43,157 bases of DNA from Gryganskiella cystojenkinii. Taxonomy: Eukaryota; Mortierellomycota; Mortierellomycetes; Mortierellales; Mortierellaceae. Under the pieces are notes generated by a model, which made no database searches, was not told the DNA's origin, and saw only the letters and a program-made list of their open reading frames with translations. The stretch covers positions 1 through 43,157 of the forward strand of contig JAAAIG010000264.1 of NCBI GenBank assembly GCA_015852425.1, written 5' to 3'. Positions 21,908 to 30,916 of the stretch are shown here, in pieces; position 1 is the first letter of the stretch; each line of letters begins with the position of its first letter. The position numbers were made by a program, and so were the translations under genes.

Positions 21908-23440
21908 TTATGCTGAGGAAGACTCTGCCAAAGTGTTACTGTGGCTCACGACAGTGATCGAGTCGAGCGTGATGGGCGCGACGGTGCCATCGCGAGCATG
22001 CTGCTTCTCGACTGACGCTGTTGGTGTCGAAGAGGTCGAGGATGACTGGCGCTGGCGATTGTTGTTGGCAACAACGCGCTCTCCGGTATGACGCATGCGA
22101 ATATCAAGACCATCGCACCAACGGACCGCGCCTGTCAACCAAGTGTTGTACTGCATGGGTGCAAACGCAACGCAATCGTGTTCAGTGAGGTCGTAGCCGA
22201 TACCTGGACCACGCATGCGGTTCAAGCGTGCATTCAATTGCGCTCTCTTGGCCTGGAATCCAGAGGCATTGGCCGTAAGGGGCTCGATCAAGTCCTGCTC
22301 AACAATGACCTCGGACTGCTCCTGACCATGCTGTCCAAAAACGAGGTACTTGTCTCTCTGGCGGCGATGACCAAAGTACTCCTTCTCCATGACAACATCA
22401 ACCATAGCCATGTAGACGGACCACACCGCATAAGTGATAAAAATAGCCAGGACGACATCGACGGTGTAGTGGAGACGAGTTGCAACGACAAAGTAGAGAC
22501 CAATAGTGATGTAAATGTATGAAAAGTAAGTGACCCACTTGTTCTTGCAGTACAGGCGCCATTGAATCGCGCAGGTGACCCTGTATCCGAATATGAGACA
22601 GCGTGGTTTAGTAAGCGTGAGACGTTGAAGCCAGCGGTCGGTTAAGTAGCAAAATTGCAAGGTATGCCCCAACTTCACTTACATAAATACAGTATGACCA
22701 GAGAAAATATCATCGGTACAGGCCTCAACAGTACCAGGGATCATCTGAATAGCAATCCAAAGCATGCCCCAGAAGGTTCGATCGTCAGATGGGTGGCATC
22801 CGACCTTGGGTGTGGGCAGGGTTGTGACCGACAACGTTAACGCACGATAAATACTGAGTGTTCCTACGACCCAAAGGACACGACGCAGGACGATTCCACG
22901 AGTCTTCCAGCTAGGGCAGATAATGAACATACCAATGACCGTAAAGACAATCGAAGTCATGACAAAGATGTTGGCAGAGGTGTTGGATTTCAATGCAGGG
23001 AAGATGTCAAAGCCACGGTCCTCCAGGATGACTTGTTGGTACCCAGTATCCATCCACCGATGATCCGAAAATTGGTTACAGAACGCCATTCCAAGACAGA
23101 TGACCACGAAGTAGACAACCGAGGCAAGGAAGCGACCGAGCTCAGAATTGACAAATCGCATGATAGCCCCTTGCTTGGCTGCAGCGACAACAGGCTTTTC
23201 ATCGGCAGAGGCGCTAGCGGCGACACGAGGAGCATCCTTGTATTCGTAACTGAGACTGCTGTTGCTGTTGTGATGTTCGTCTTGGCGGTTAAGCTCGGAT
23301 TGAAGCGGGCTTTGGCCGAGGACTGCTGTTGCTGTCGCACTAGCTCCACCGACCATGGTCATGTTACTATTCCGGTTGTTTTGGTGATGAGAGTTGAGTG
23401 AGAGTACAGAGCTGGCCTTTTCGGTTGTCTTGTCAGCCAT
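21908..23440 (-). CDS. Sphingomyelin synthase-like membrane phosphotransferase
   Basis: Polytopic enzyme with a PAP2_C (sphingomyelin synthase) domain. Two exons (23440-22683, 22580-21908) give 476 residues. Residues 1-90 are polar and disordered, with no SAM domain. Hydrophobic segments follow (FLASVVYFVVICLGMAF, IFVMTSIVFTVIGMFII, VLWVVGTLSIYRALTL and others). The catalytic triad of the family is present: CTDDIFSGHTVF with His249, and RLHYTVDVVLAIFIT with His290 and Asp294. Family members transfer a phosphocholine or phosphoethanolamine head group from a phospholipid to ceramide, or act as relatives with other head groups. It differs from the fungal IPC synthase Aur1. Residues from about 320 onward form a long cytosolic tail unlike animal SMS. 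Head-group specificity is unknown. Confidence 0.85.
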
Positions 23441-26145
23441 TTATAACTTTGTGTGAAAGTCCGCTGCTAAAACAGACAAAAAGAGAGCAACATAAAATTG
23501 TTAGTGACGATATCAAGAAAAAAAAGAAGGGTGGTCAGGCGAGACGAGACGAGACAGGAAGGTCTGGTCCGGTCGAAGGAAAGGAATGATTTTCAGGAAC
23601 AACGGAGAGCAGGTTGGAAAAGGCAGGGTCCAGGTTGAGAAGCGTCAGGGATCTGGAATGGTATCCTGAAGTTGATCAAGAATAAGGATCAGACACGGGG
23701 GTGACACAATGAATTGTGGGGACAGGACAAAGCGGAGACAATGTCTTGCGAAAAGACAGCAAGAACGCCGGGTCCCTGCGCTGTACAAACTCACAAGACA
23801 CACACGCCCACATGCACACGCGATCACAGTTTTTTCTCGGAAGGAAAGAAAAGTGAAAGAATGGCGAAGGTCGATTCGTCTTTTTTTATCAATTTACCAA
23901 TCGGGGGATAATTTGTGGGCAGATTCTTTTCAATCGGAGCAAAAGAACTACCGAGAGAATTAGGAAATAAAAGATGCCAAGAGAAAACCGATGAGGAGAG
24001 GAAAGACGAAGTGAGAAGAAAAAAGAGTGGATGTTGGCGGTGGTTTCTTGTTGCCCCTTTGAGACTGTTGCAACGGAAGGCAGGGATTGGTGATGCAGAC
24101 AGAACCACAGAGGAAGGGGGGGATAAAGAAGAAAAAAGAGGGGGACGCTGACATCTCATAAGCATCAATAGGACAGGGCTTTGCCGTTTTTTTTTGTTGT
24201 TTTCACTCTCACTCTTCAAATAGAATGAAGAGCGTCAGCGCAGCTCAAAAGGGAAGCAACGAATTGGAGATATGGAGCACACTTGCGTAGTTTGAAAGTT
24301 GTCCGGCTGTCGATTGTGACGAAGGCACATAATAGTAGAGGGAAGAGTTCAAAATCAAAGTGGAAGGGAAGGAAGTCATCCTTTGCTCGAAGGGAAGGAA
24401 GTCATCCTCTGCTGGGGGAGATCAGTCAGGTAGCAGATCTGATGCCGTTTGTGTATATGGGAGCTCATCCGTCGTCATTGATTTAAGAATAGCGTCCGAA
24501 GGCTCATTCATCTGTCTTTGTGTTGCCAAGGACGAACTTGGAGATACGAATGACTTACGATGAGCAATGGAATAGTTCAATTCGAGAGGATGAATGTGAT
24601 GGAAGAGAAGGAGGGTAGGACAAAAAGTGCGAGAGATTGACTAGACAAGAGGGGGAAAGAAGGGGAGCGACGGAAAGACAGTGAATGAGAAGGGAGAGAG
24701 GGAGAGAGCGGGAAAAGATTTTTAAAAAAAAAATAAAAAAAATGGCACCTGCTGGCTATTTGTTGGTGCCTGGAGATAGAAGAATGGCCGGTAAGCCAGC
24801 TCGCAGGCCGACTTCATGATTTTTTTACGATTTTTTATCGGCTCTCGACCTTCTTTTGGTCTTTTTTCCACCGTGAGTCTCATCTGCGCATCGCATACGT
24901 ATCTCCCTCCATTACTCTCTCTCTTCCTTTTCTGACTTGTCGTGCTTCGTTGATGATGACAGGTCCATGACGATTTGTTCGCAAGACACAGTTCGCATCG
25001 CACAGGTATGCTTAACCCGGATAGGCTATCCAGGAATCACCTTGTCCATATGTCTTTTTTTTCCTGAAAGAGATATTCCCTACAAAAGGAAAACGGCCAA
25101 CAGTCAAACAGGTTTCTAATTTTTTTTAAAAAAAAAAAAAAAATATTGCCCTTGAATTTGGCATCAATCCTCTCCGGCAGAACACTCTCCCATTTCCTCC
25201 TTTGTGTTCAGAGAGCTTTTTGTGGCGTTATTTTCGAGGATAAAAATCTTGAATAGAGATAGCGTGCGCATTTGGACTGTTTTTTTTTTCCAGAGTACGA
25301 TCAACCATAACTGGCGCTGTCCAAATTAAACGGTAGAACAGCAAAAAGTGATAGAATCACAAATGTCTGCGGATCTGTTTGTTTGGGACGGTCTCCTCGC
25401 AGGCGTACCGAGCACATTGTGGCTGGCAGATCTTGAGCCAATATTAGCGCTAGACGGGAGATGACGACGCATGTGTGTGTGTCTGCGTCTGCGGAATGAA
25501 CGCGACACGCGAACAAACGTTTCTCTTTGTCAGCCTCTCTTTCCTTCTCGACATGTCCGTCTTCTTTTTTGCTTTATAGAAGCAGCAGGCGTCCCACACC
25601 TAGCGATCTTTTCTCTTTCTTGGTTTGCTCGTCTCCTTGCTCACTTTATTATTTACCTATCCTCTTTTGTCGTTTGGCATGTTCATCCATACATACAACG
25701 CAGCCGTTCGTGGTCCAATTTTTGCCGCCCCCTTTTCTTCTCGTGTCTTCCTCTCCTTTTCCTTACCCCATGTCCCACCCCGGCAACTCCGGGTGTACTT
25801 TGGGCTGTCCCTTCATCCAATCTTTTCCTCTCCTCCCATCTCCCTCTTTCTCCCTCTTTCTCTTTCTTGTTCAATTTCAGCCTCTTTCGTCGTTACTGCT
25901 GTTTTTCTTGCCTGTTGCAAATCTGACATTGAACATTTCACTGATCGTCTCTCGCTCCGTTGCAGCTTGCCTCATGTTTCGCCCTTCTCTTTTCCTTGTT
26001 CTCTACACACACTCTCTTCTTTCTTTCTATTGTAATCGTTGCAATCTGTTTCTTTTTTCTTCTTTTTTCCTTTTTAGCCCCTGCCTCCCATAATACCTAC
26101 TCTTCCAAAAGACAGTTTCCTTTCTCCTGTTCCTTGTCCCTATTC
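23441..26145. other. Long divergent intergenic region
   Basis: 2.7 kb without a supported gene between two divergently transcribed genes. The left and centre (about 23500-24720) are purine-rich on the plus strand. The right (about 25520-26130) is strongly pyrimidine-rich and holds several overlapping plus-strand ORFs made of Ser/Phe/Leu/Pro, which I read as composition artefacts of a CT-rich leader. A 26-bp direct repeat lies at 24363-24414. No tRNA was recognised. Confidence 0.5.
24363..24414. repeat. 26-bp tandem direct repeat, two copies
   Basis: Units 24363-24388 and 24389-24414 share GAAGGGAAGGAAGTCATCCT and differ at two positions. The repeat lies in the long gap between the sphingomyelin-synthase-like and kelch genes. 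Confidence 0.85.
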
Positions 26146-27942
26146 ATGTCACCAAGGAGAGAATCTCGTCATCCACGAGGTCGTGGCCCAACTCCATTCA
26201 TTACTCACCTATCCAGTCTCACCATCATATGCTCAATATTCTCCTCGACCATGGCTCAGCAGGGCTTTCAGCCAACAACTGCCTGGGGTGCTGCATCGAC
26301 GTTTTTGGAGGGTCAGACACTCATCATCCAAGGAGGCAGCAATGGCACGTTTACTATCCCCCAAACCTTCTCCATCGACCTCTCCACAAACTGGGACACT
26401 TCCTCGGTTCCATTTCGTCGCTTGCTCGACGGTCCTAGCGACTATAAACACTCGGCCTCCTTACTAAATGACCATCAAAACTGGTTTGTGCTCTCCAACG
26501 GCACTGGACTGGAATATGCCATCACACCTGACACTTGGCGGTCCCTTGGAGGCTCAGCTGTCGTCAGTCGGACCCGTGGGCTCGGCGCTGCCACGGACCC
26601 GGACAGCGGCATGATTTATGTCCCAAACGGATACCTTACCAATAGTTCAACACAGATGTTTCAGTACGACCTTACCAACAACATGCTCAACGGCCTCGAT
26701 ATGCACCCGAACCTCGTCAACATGGTCAGTTATGCGATTGCCTGGAGTGGACAAGAAAAAAAACTTATTCTCTTTGGAGGAGCCACGAGTGGGACCAACA
26801 ACGTCAACGGTGCCATGTACTCTTGGGACACAGTCCATGGCTGGACTTTACTTTCTCCCAAAGGAGCAGTGCCGAGTCCCAGGAGATCTGCCTGTATGGT
26901 CCCGGCCTACAACGGTGCAAGGATGATCCTCTTTGGAGGTCTGACGGACAAGTCCAACTCTGTTCTCAGTGATATTTATATCCTTGATACTGCGTCCATG
27001 ACTTGGTTCAAGGGTGAGGATGCAGGGGTTGAGAGTGCGCGAGCAGAATGCTCCTGTGCCATGACCAATGATCTCTTTGTGGTTTGGGGTGGTGGAGGAG
27101 TCAACACCGTAATCAGCTCCAACCTGACTATTGTTTACAATGCACGCAAGGATCACTGGCAGTCGACTTTTACACCCAAAGCCGACCCAGATTCCTCGGT
27201 ACCGTGGGCCAGCACTGCCGGAGCAGGTGGAGGGGGAGCGGGAGGCAAACAAATCGGCGTTATCGCGGGAGCATCAGCAGCAATAGTAGTAGTGATCGTT
27301 GCTCTGGTTGTCGGGGCCGTTCTCTACCGTCGCAAGCGTCATCACCGGCGTGGCAGTCAGGATCCTCAACAACTCCCGGATTCTGACCGCGACAAAGACA
27401 GTCCGGTTACTCCGCCTATTCAACCTAGTCCAGATCAACAGCATCAATGGCAACAGCAACAGCAATTGCCACTGCATGGTTTGGACCAACCGGACTTTGA
27501 AGGATATCATGATCAACAGAACCGACATGTGTTGCACCATCAAGGATCTTATTCGCAGCTTTACACACCATATACGCCTCCAATCCTCCATGATTATTAC
27601 CATGAGCAGCAGCTTTATCCTCGCATCTTTTTACCTCACCAACAAGCCACGCCCATTTTGACTCACCAACCGATGCAACCACGTCTGCTGGACGAGTTAG
27701 CCCGTCATGACGACCCATCGAGACAAGCAAGCGTTTCTTCCACGTTTTACTACAGTCCTACGGACGAGTCTCCTCCGGCATCATCGGAACTCTCTAACAG
27801 TGGCACCGACCCCACGGCCAAGGGTCCGACTACACCAACGGTCTATCGCCCGCCTCCGTCCAGTCCACAAGGACTATCTTCCGGCGAACATGACGGAAAG
27901 AGACACCCCCATGCCCTCAGCAAAGATTATAGCCAAGAATAA
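26146..27942 (+). CDS. Kelch-repeat single-pass membrane protein
   Basis: Single-exon gene of 598 residues. The ATG at 26146 gives a basic N terminus (MSPRRESRHPRGRG) followed by a hydrophobic core (THLSSLTIICSIFSS), a plausible signal peptide; the frame is open further upstream, but that part lies in the CT-rich leader. The ectodomain is a galactose-oxidase/kelch-type beta-propeller with repeated strands such as KLILFGGATSG, ARMILFGGLTDKSNS and DLFVVWGGGG. A Gly-rich stalk leads to a transmembrane helix at about 369-391 (VIAGASAAIVVVIVALVVGA) with a basic stop-transfer RRKRHHRR. The cytosolic tail of about 200 residues is Gln/His/Pro-rich, with several SP and TP sites. The ligand and function are unknown; this layout suggests a cell-surface sensor or adhesion protein. 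Confidence 0.82.
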   Translation: MSPRRESRHPRGRGPTPFITHLSSLTIICSIFSSTMAQQGFQPTTAWGAASTFLEGQTLIIQGGSNGTFTIPQTFSIDLSTNWDTSSVPFRRLLDGPSDYKHSASLLNDHQNWFVLSNGTGLEYAITPDTWRSLGGSAVVSRTRGLGAATDPDSGMIYVPNGYLTNSSTQMFQYDLTNNMLNGLDMHPNLVNMVSYAIAWSGQEKKLILFGGATSGTNNVNGAMYSWDTVHGWTLLSPKGAVPSPRRSACMVPAYNGARMILFGGLTDKSNSVLSDIYILDTASMTWFKGEDAGVESARAECSCAMTNDLFVVWGGGGVNTVISSNLTIVYNARKDHWQSTFTPKADPDSSVPWASTAGAGGGGAGGKQIGVIAGASAAIVVVIVALVVGAVLYRRKRHHRRGSQDPQQLPDSDRDKDSPVTPPIQPSPDQQHQWQQQQQLPLHGLDQPDFEGYHDQQNRHVLHHQGSYSQLYTPYTPPILHDYYHEQQLYPRIFLPHQQATPILTHQPMQPRLLDELARHDDPSRQASVSSTFYYSPTDESPPASSELSNSGTDPTAKGPTTPTVYRPPPSSPQGLSSGEHDGKRHPHALSKDYSQE

Positions 27943-28607
27943 AAATAATACTTTACAGCAGGCCAACCCAGTTTGATGTACTCTTTTATTCGGTTCATTT
28001 TCGGTGACCTGTTTTTCATCCCCTCCGCTGCTCCAAGCTATGCTTTTGTTGGAACAGTCGGTTGTCTTTAATAATGTCATTTTAGAAACAAAACACGCCA
28101 AAATGACGATTCCGAAATCGATGAACAAAATTTCAGGCACCATCCACAATTGCTGCTGAAACAAGAAGATAAAAGGTGCATGTTGTTGCCATATGTCGAT
28201 ACACATGTATCGGTTACAACACCAAGATCTTCATGATTGAATCAACCAAGATTGCCAGTATTCAGTAAACCAGTAGCTTTTCTTTTTTTTTTAAAAAAAA
28301 ACAAAAAGAGAAAAAGTCGAATCGAGTTCGTTGTCGTGTTTATTGTCGCCTTTGTCATAATAAACAGCTGCGATACAAAATCGACCAAGTTGCGGGGATC
28401 CTTCAAAGAGAAGCCAGATGTAACGACGACGCTCAAGAGTTCCATGCCAATTGAATTAAAGAAAAAAATGTTGATGAAGAGTTGAAAGCCTGTCCAGACG
28501 TTTGGCCTCTTTCAAGGCCCTTTATATATTTATAGTGTCGATTTTTTTTTGTTGCTTCCGTGATTGTTTGTGTTGACTACGCGTCGATGATTGTCGACTG
28601 CCGTGGT
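27943..28607. other. Convergent intergenic region
   Basis: 665 bp between the kelch stop and the COX7A-like stop; it should hold both 3' UTRs. Short ORFs on both strands (for example minus 28206-27874) lack recognisable domains. Confidence 0.5.
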
Positions 28608-29058
28608 TTAGTTCTTGACACCCTATGACAAAAAAAAAAAAAAAGAGAGAGAGGTAAAGTCGGTAAGGACACGAAAGGAGCGATAACGGGGGGCACGCAC
28701 GCGCATATCTCCGAAGAAAATAAACAAACGAAAGAAGACACTTACTCTGGCCATCTTGGTGGCACCGTACATGCTTCCGGCAACGCCGACGGCAAGCATA
28801 CCGGCAAAGGTGATCAAGATGAACTTGTCACCACCCTTACGGAGGTAGATGGGGGTGTGGGTGGGGGCCTTTATAGAAAAAAGAAGGCAGCAGAGAGTGA
28901 GATTGGCATTCATCCAAAGAAATAAAATTAAAAAAAAAACCGGCTGGCTTTGTTGATTTTGATTTCCTCTCGACGAGGTTGCATTTTCAACAGCTGCAGC
29001 GTACCTGGTAGAGGCGCTGAAGGTGAGGGACGGGGTTGGGGCGGTTGATGAGAGACAT
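28608..29058 (-). CDS. COX7A: Cytochrome c oxidase subunit VIIa-like protein
   Basis: Small subunit of respiratory complex IV in the inner mitochondrial membrane. Three exons (29058-29005, 28868-28746, 28622-28608) encode 63 residues. The first exon gives MSLINRPNPVPHLQRLYQ. The second gives APTHTPIYLRKGGDKFIL and the single membrane helix LITFAGMLAVGVAGSMYGAT. The last is only 15 bases and adds GVKN plus the stop. The layout of a short N-terminal matrix part, PIYLR box, one helix and short basic end fits the COX7A family. The family call rests on pattern recognition of a very small protein. It shares a 258 bp divergent promoter region with the ribosomal protein gene. Confidence 0.72.
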
Positions 29059-29316
29059 TGCGAAGGGCGATGAGGTGTTGTGAGGAGAAGAGAAGATGAT
29101 AAGAGGAGACTAATTATTTGGATCGAAAAATGGAGGAGCCAATTTCCGACATTTGTGTGTGTGATCTGTGCAGAAGGAGGCGGAAATATGTTAAGGGGTA
29201 TGTTTGTACTGGAAAAATGAAGGACGTACGTGAAAGGGAGAAGAGAGCTGAAGGAGACTGAAAAAAGAATTCGCAGTGCGACTGTGTGATCGCTCTCTTT
29301 CTCAATATCCGCAAAA
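29059..29316. promoter_or_regulatory. Divergent promoter, COX7A-like / ribosomal protein uL23
   Basis: Only 258 bp separate the two start codons if the uL23 start at 29317 is right, so promoter elements are probably shared between a respiratory and a ribosomal gene. No defined motif was identified. Confidence 0.4.
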
Positions 29317-30662
29317 ATGTCTAAAGGTGTGGATTGCTGCTGCTCCAAACATCCATCGATTCTGCGCTCCATCCTATCTATCCATCGGGCAGGGGCCATG
29401 GTCTCGACCCTTTCGTCTCTCAACGTAACTGGAACCAGGACAGAATCACGCTCTCGACCGATTCGAAGGGCAAAAACGGACAAGGAGCGTCGGTTTTGAA
29501 AGGTCATGGGCTGACTGGAGGATGAAAGAGAGATCTGATGCACAGCATGGCATCCATTTGATCCCTTGGAATGCATCGACATCATCACACCTATGGCAAC
29601 GTCGAATCAGCTCGGAAATCAATGTCTCATTCTTATTCGCAGGATGAACACCTCATCATCAACTTTGCTCGAAAGGAATCCATCATCAACCTCAGGATTG
29701 ATTGGACCGATGCACGACATCGCAAGGAGAAACTCTGATTATTTGGATCGCACTTTCTCTACAACCACGAGAAATCAATGAGAATAAAACGGAAAAGATA
29801 ACTTGCCTGGAAACTCTGACTGAACGACCAATCGACCCGTCCTTTCCTCAATTAGCTGCTCCTTCGGATAAGAACAAGGCTCTCGCCGCCAAGAAGGCTG
29901 CCTTGAAGGGTGTCAACGGTCAGAAGGCTCGCAAGATCCGCACCTCGACCACCTTCAACCGCCCCAAGACCTTGAAGCTTGCTCGTAGCCCCAAGTACGC
30001 CCGCAAGTCCGTTCCTCACGTCCCCCGTTTGGACCAGTACAAGGTCTTGAAGACTCCCCTCAACACCGAGTCTGCCATGAAGAAGATCGAGGAGAACAAC
30101 ACCCTCGTCTTCCTTGTTGATGTCAAGTCCAACAAGCGTCAGATCAAGGATGCCTTGAAGAAGATGTACGATGTTACCGCCCTCAAGGTCAACACCCTCA
30201 TCCGGTACGTCATCTCTTCTACGCTTGAATGTTCAAGGAACTTTGTCATAGCGCAGGATCGAGATCAGAACGAGGGCTTTTTTCCTTTTTCGTCAGCAGG
30301 AGGAGTTCACATTGTGAAGGAGTCAAGTCATGCAAGGATTGAGACGATCGTGTAGAGGACATGCTTTCTGGAACCAAAGGACCATAAATTCGGACAAGGA
30401 TACTTTTGCAGAGGGACTTATCGCAAATGATGAATTCAAAGTGGACTCGTTACGGGACTCCTTATTGTTTGAAGGAGCCGCGTTTTTTGTCAAGAATACT
30501 GGATTGATTACGTGGAACAGTGTTACTTATCAAACATCTCCCCTCTACTCTTTACTCTCTTGTGCTGTGCGGAATAGCCCCGATGGCAACAAGAAGGCTT
30601 ACATCAAGCTCACCGCCGATGTTGATGCTCTTGATGTCGCCAACAAGATTGGATTCATCTAA
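29317..30662 (+). CDS. RPL25: 60S ribosomal protein uL23 (L23a/L25)
   Basis: Large-subunit protein at the polypeptide exit tunnel, docking site for SRP. Exons 29856-30204 and 30578-30662 are certain: [40 protein letters not shown], then [20 protein letters not shown] and the end [20 protein letters not shown] followed by Ile. The first exon must supply a start plus one base of phase. The best candidate is the 10-base exon ATGTCTAAAG at 29317-29326, giving an N terminus [11 protein letters not shown] and a total of 147 residues, normal for the family, with a 529 bp first intron. Its donor, GTGTGG, is weak, so the start is tentative. Long first introns after tiny first exons are common in fungal ribosomal protein genes. 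Confidence 0.9.
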
Positions 30663-30916
30663 AAATTCAATAAACCTCTCGTTGTGCGTCGAGCGCGACT
30701 CTTATCCGTGTTGATATCTCAAGATCTTTTCTTTACTTTTTTTTTTTAAAAAAAAAATGATATTGTTGACGTAGGAGTAACGCCAACGAAAATGCGGCGA
30801 TATTGGCTCTTTAAGCTCTGGTCGAAAAGGAAAGAGAAACTGTACATGGACTGGCTTGGCGTGATTCGCTCGCAAAAGATAACGGCTAGGATAACATGAG
30901 TGTTTGCTACAACGCC

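Noticed and set aside
23824..24219. Minus-strand ORF of 131 codons upstream of the sphingomyelin-synthase-like gene
   Set aside because: Ser/Leu/Phe/Pro composition follows from purine-rich plus-strand sequence; no start context or domain.
25471..26145. Overlapping plus-strand ORFs rich in Ser, Phe, Leu and Pro, and an N-terminal extension of the kelch protein from 25960
   Set aside because: The region is a pyrimidine-rich leader that stays open in all frames by composition; the ATG at 26146 gives a good signal peptide.
27874..28206. Minus-strand ORF overlapping the 3' end of the kelch gene
   Set aside because: Overlaps a confident coding region on the other strand and has no recognisable motif.
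29702..29855. Continuous frame upstream of the uL23 second exon as the real N terminus
   Set aside because: The added residues are not ribosomal-like, and a TAG acceptor at 29853-29855 exactly precedes the conserved part.
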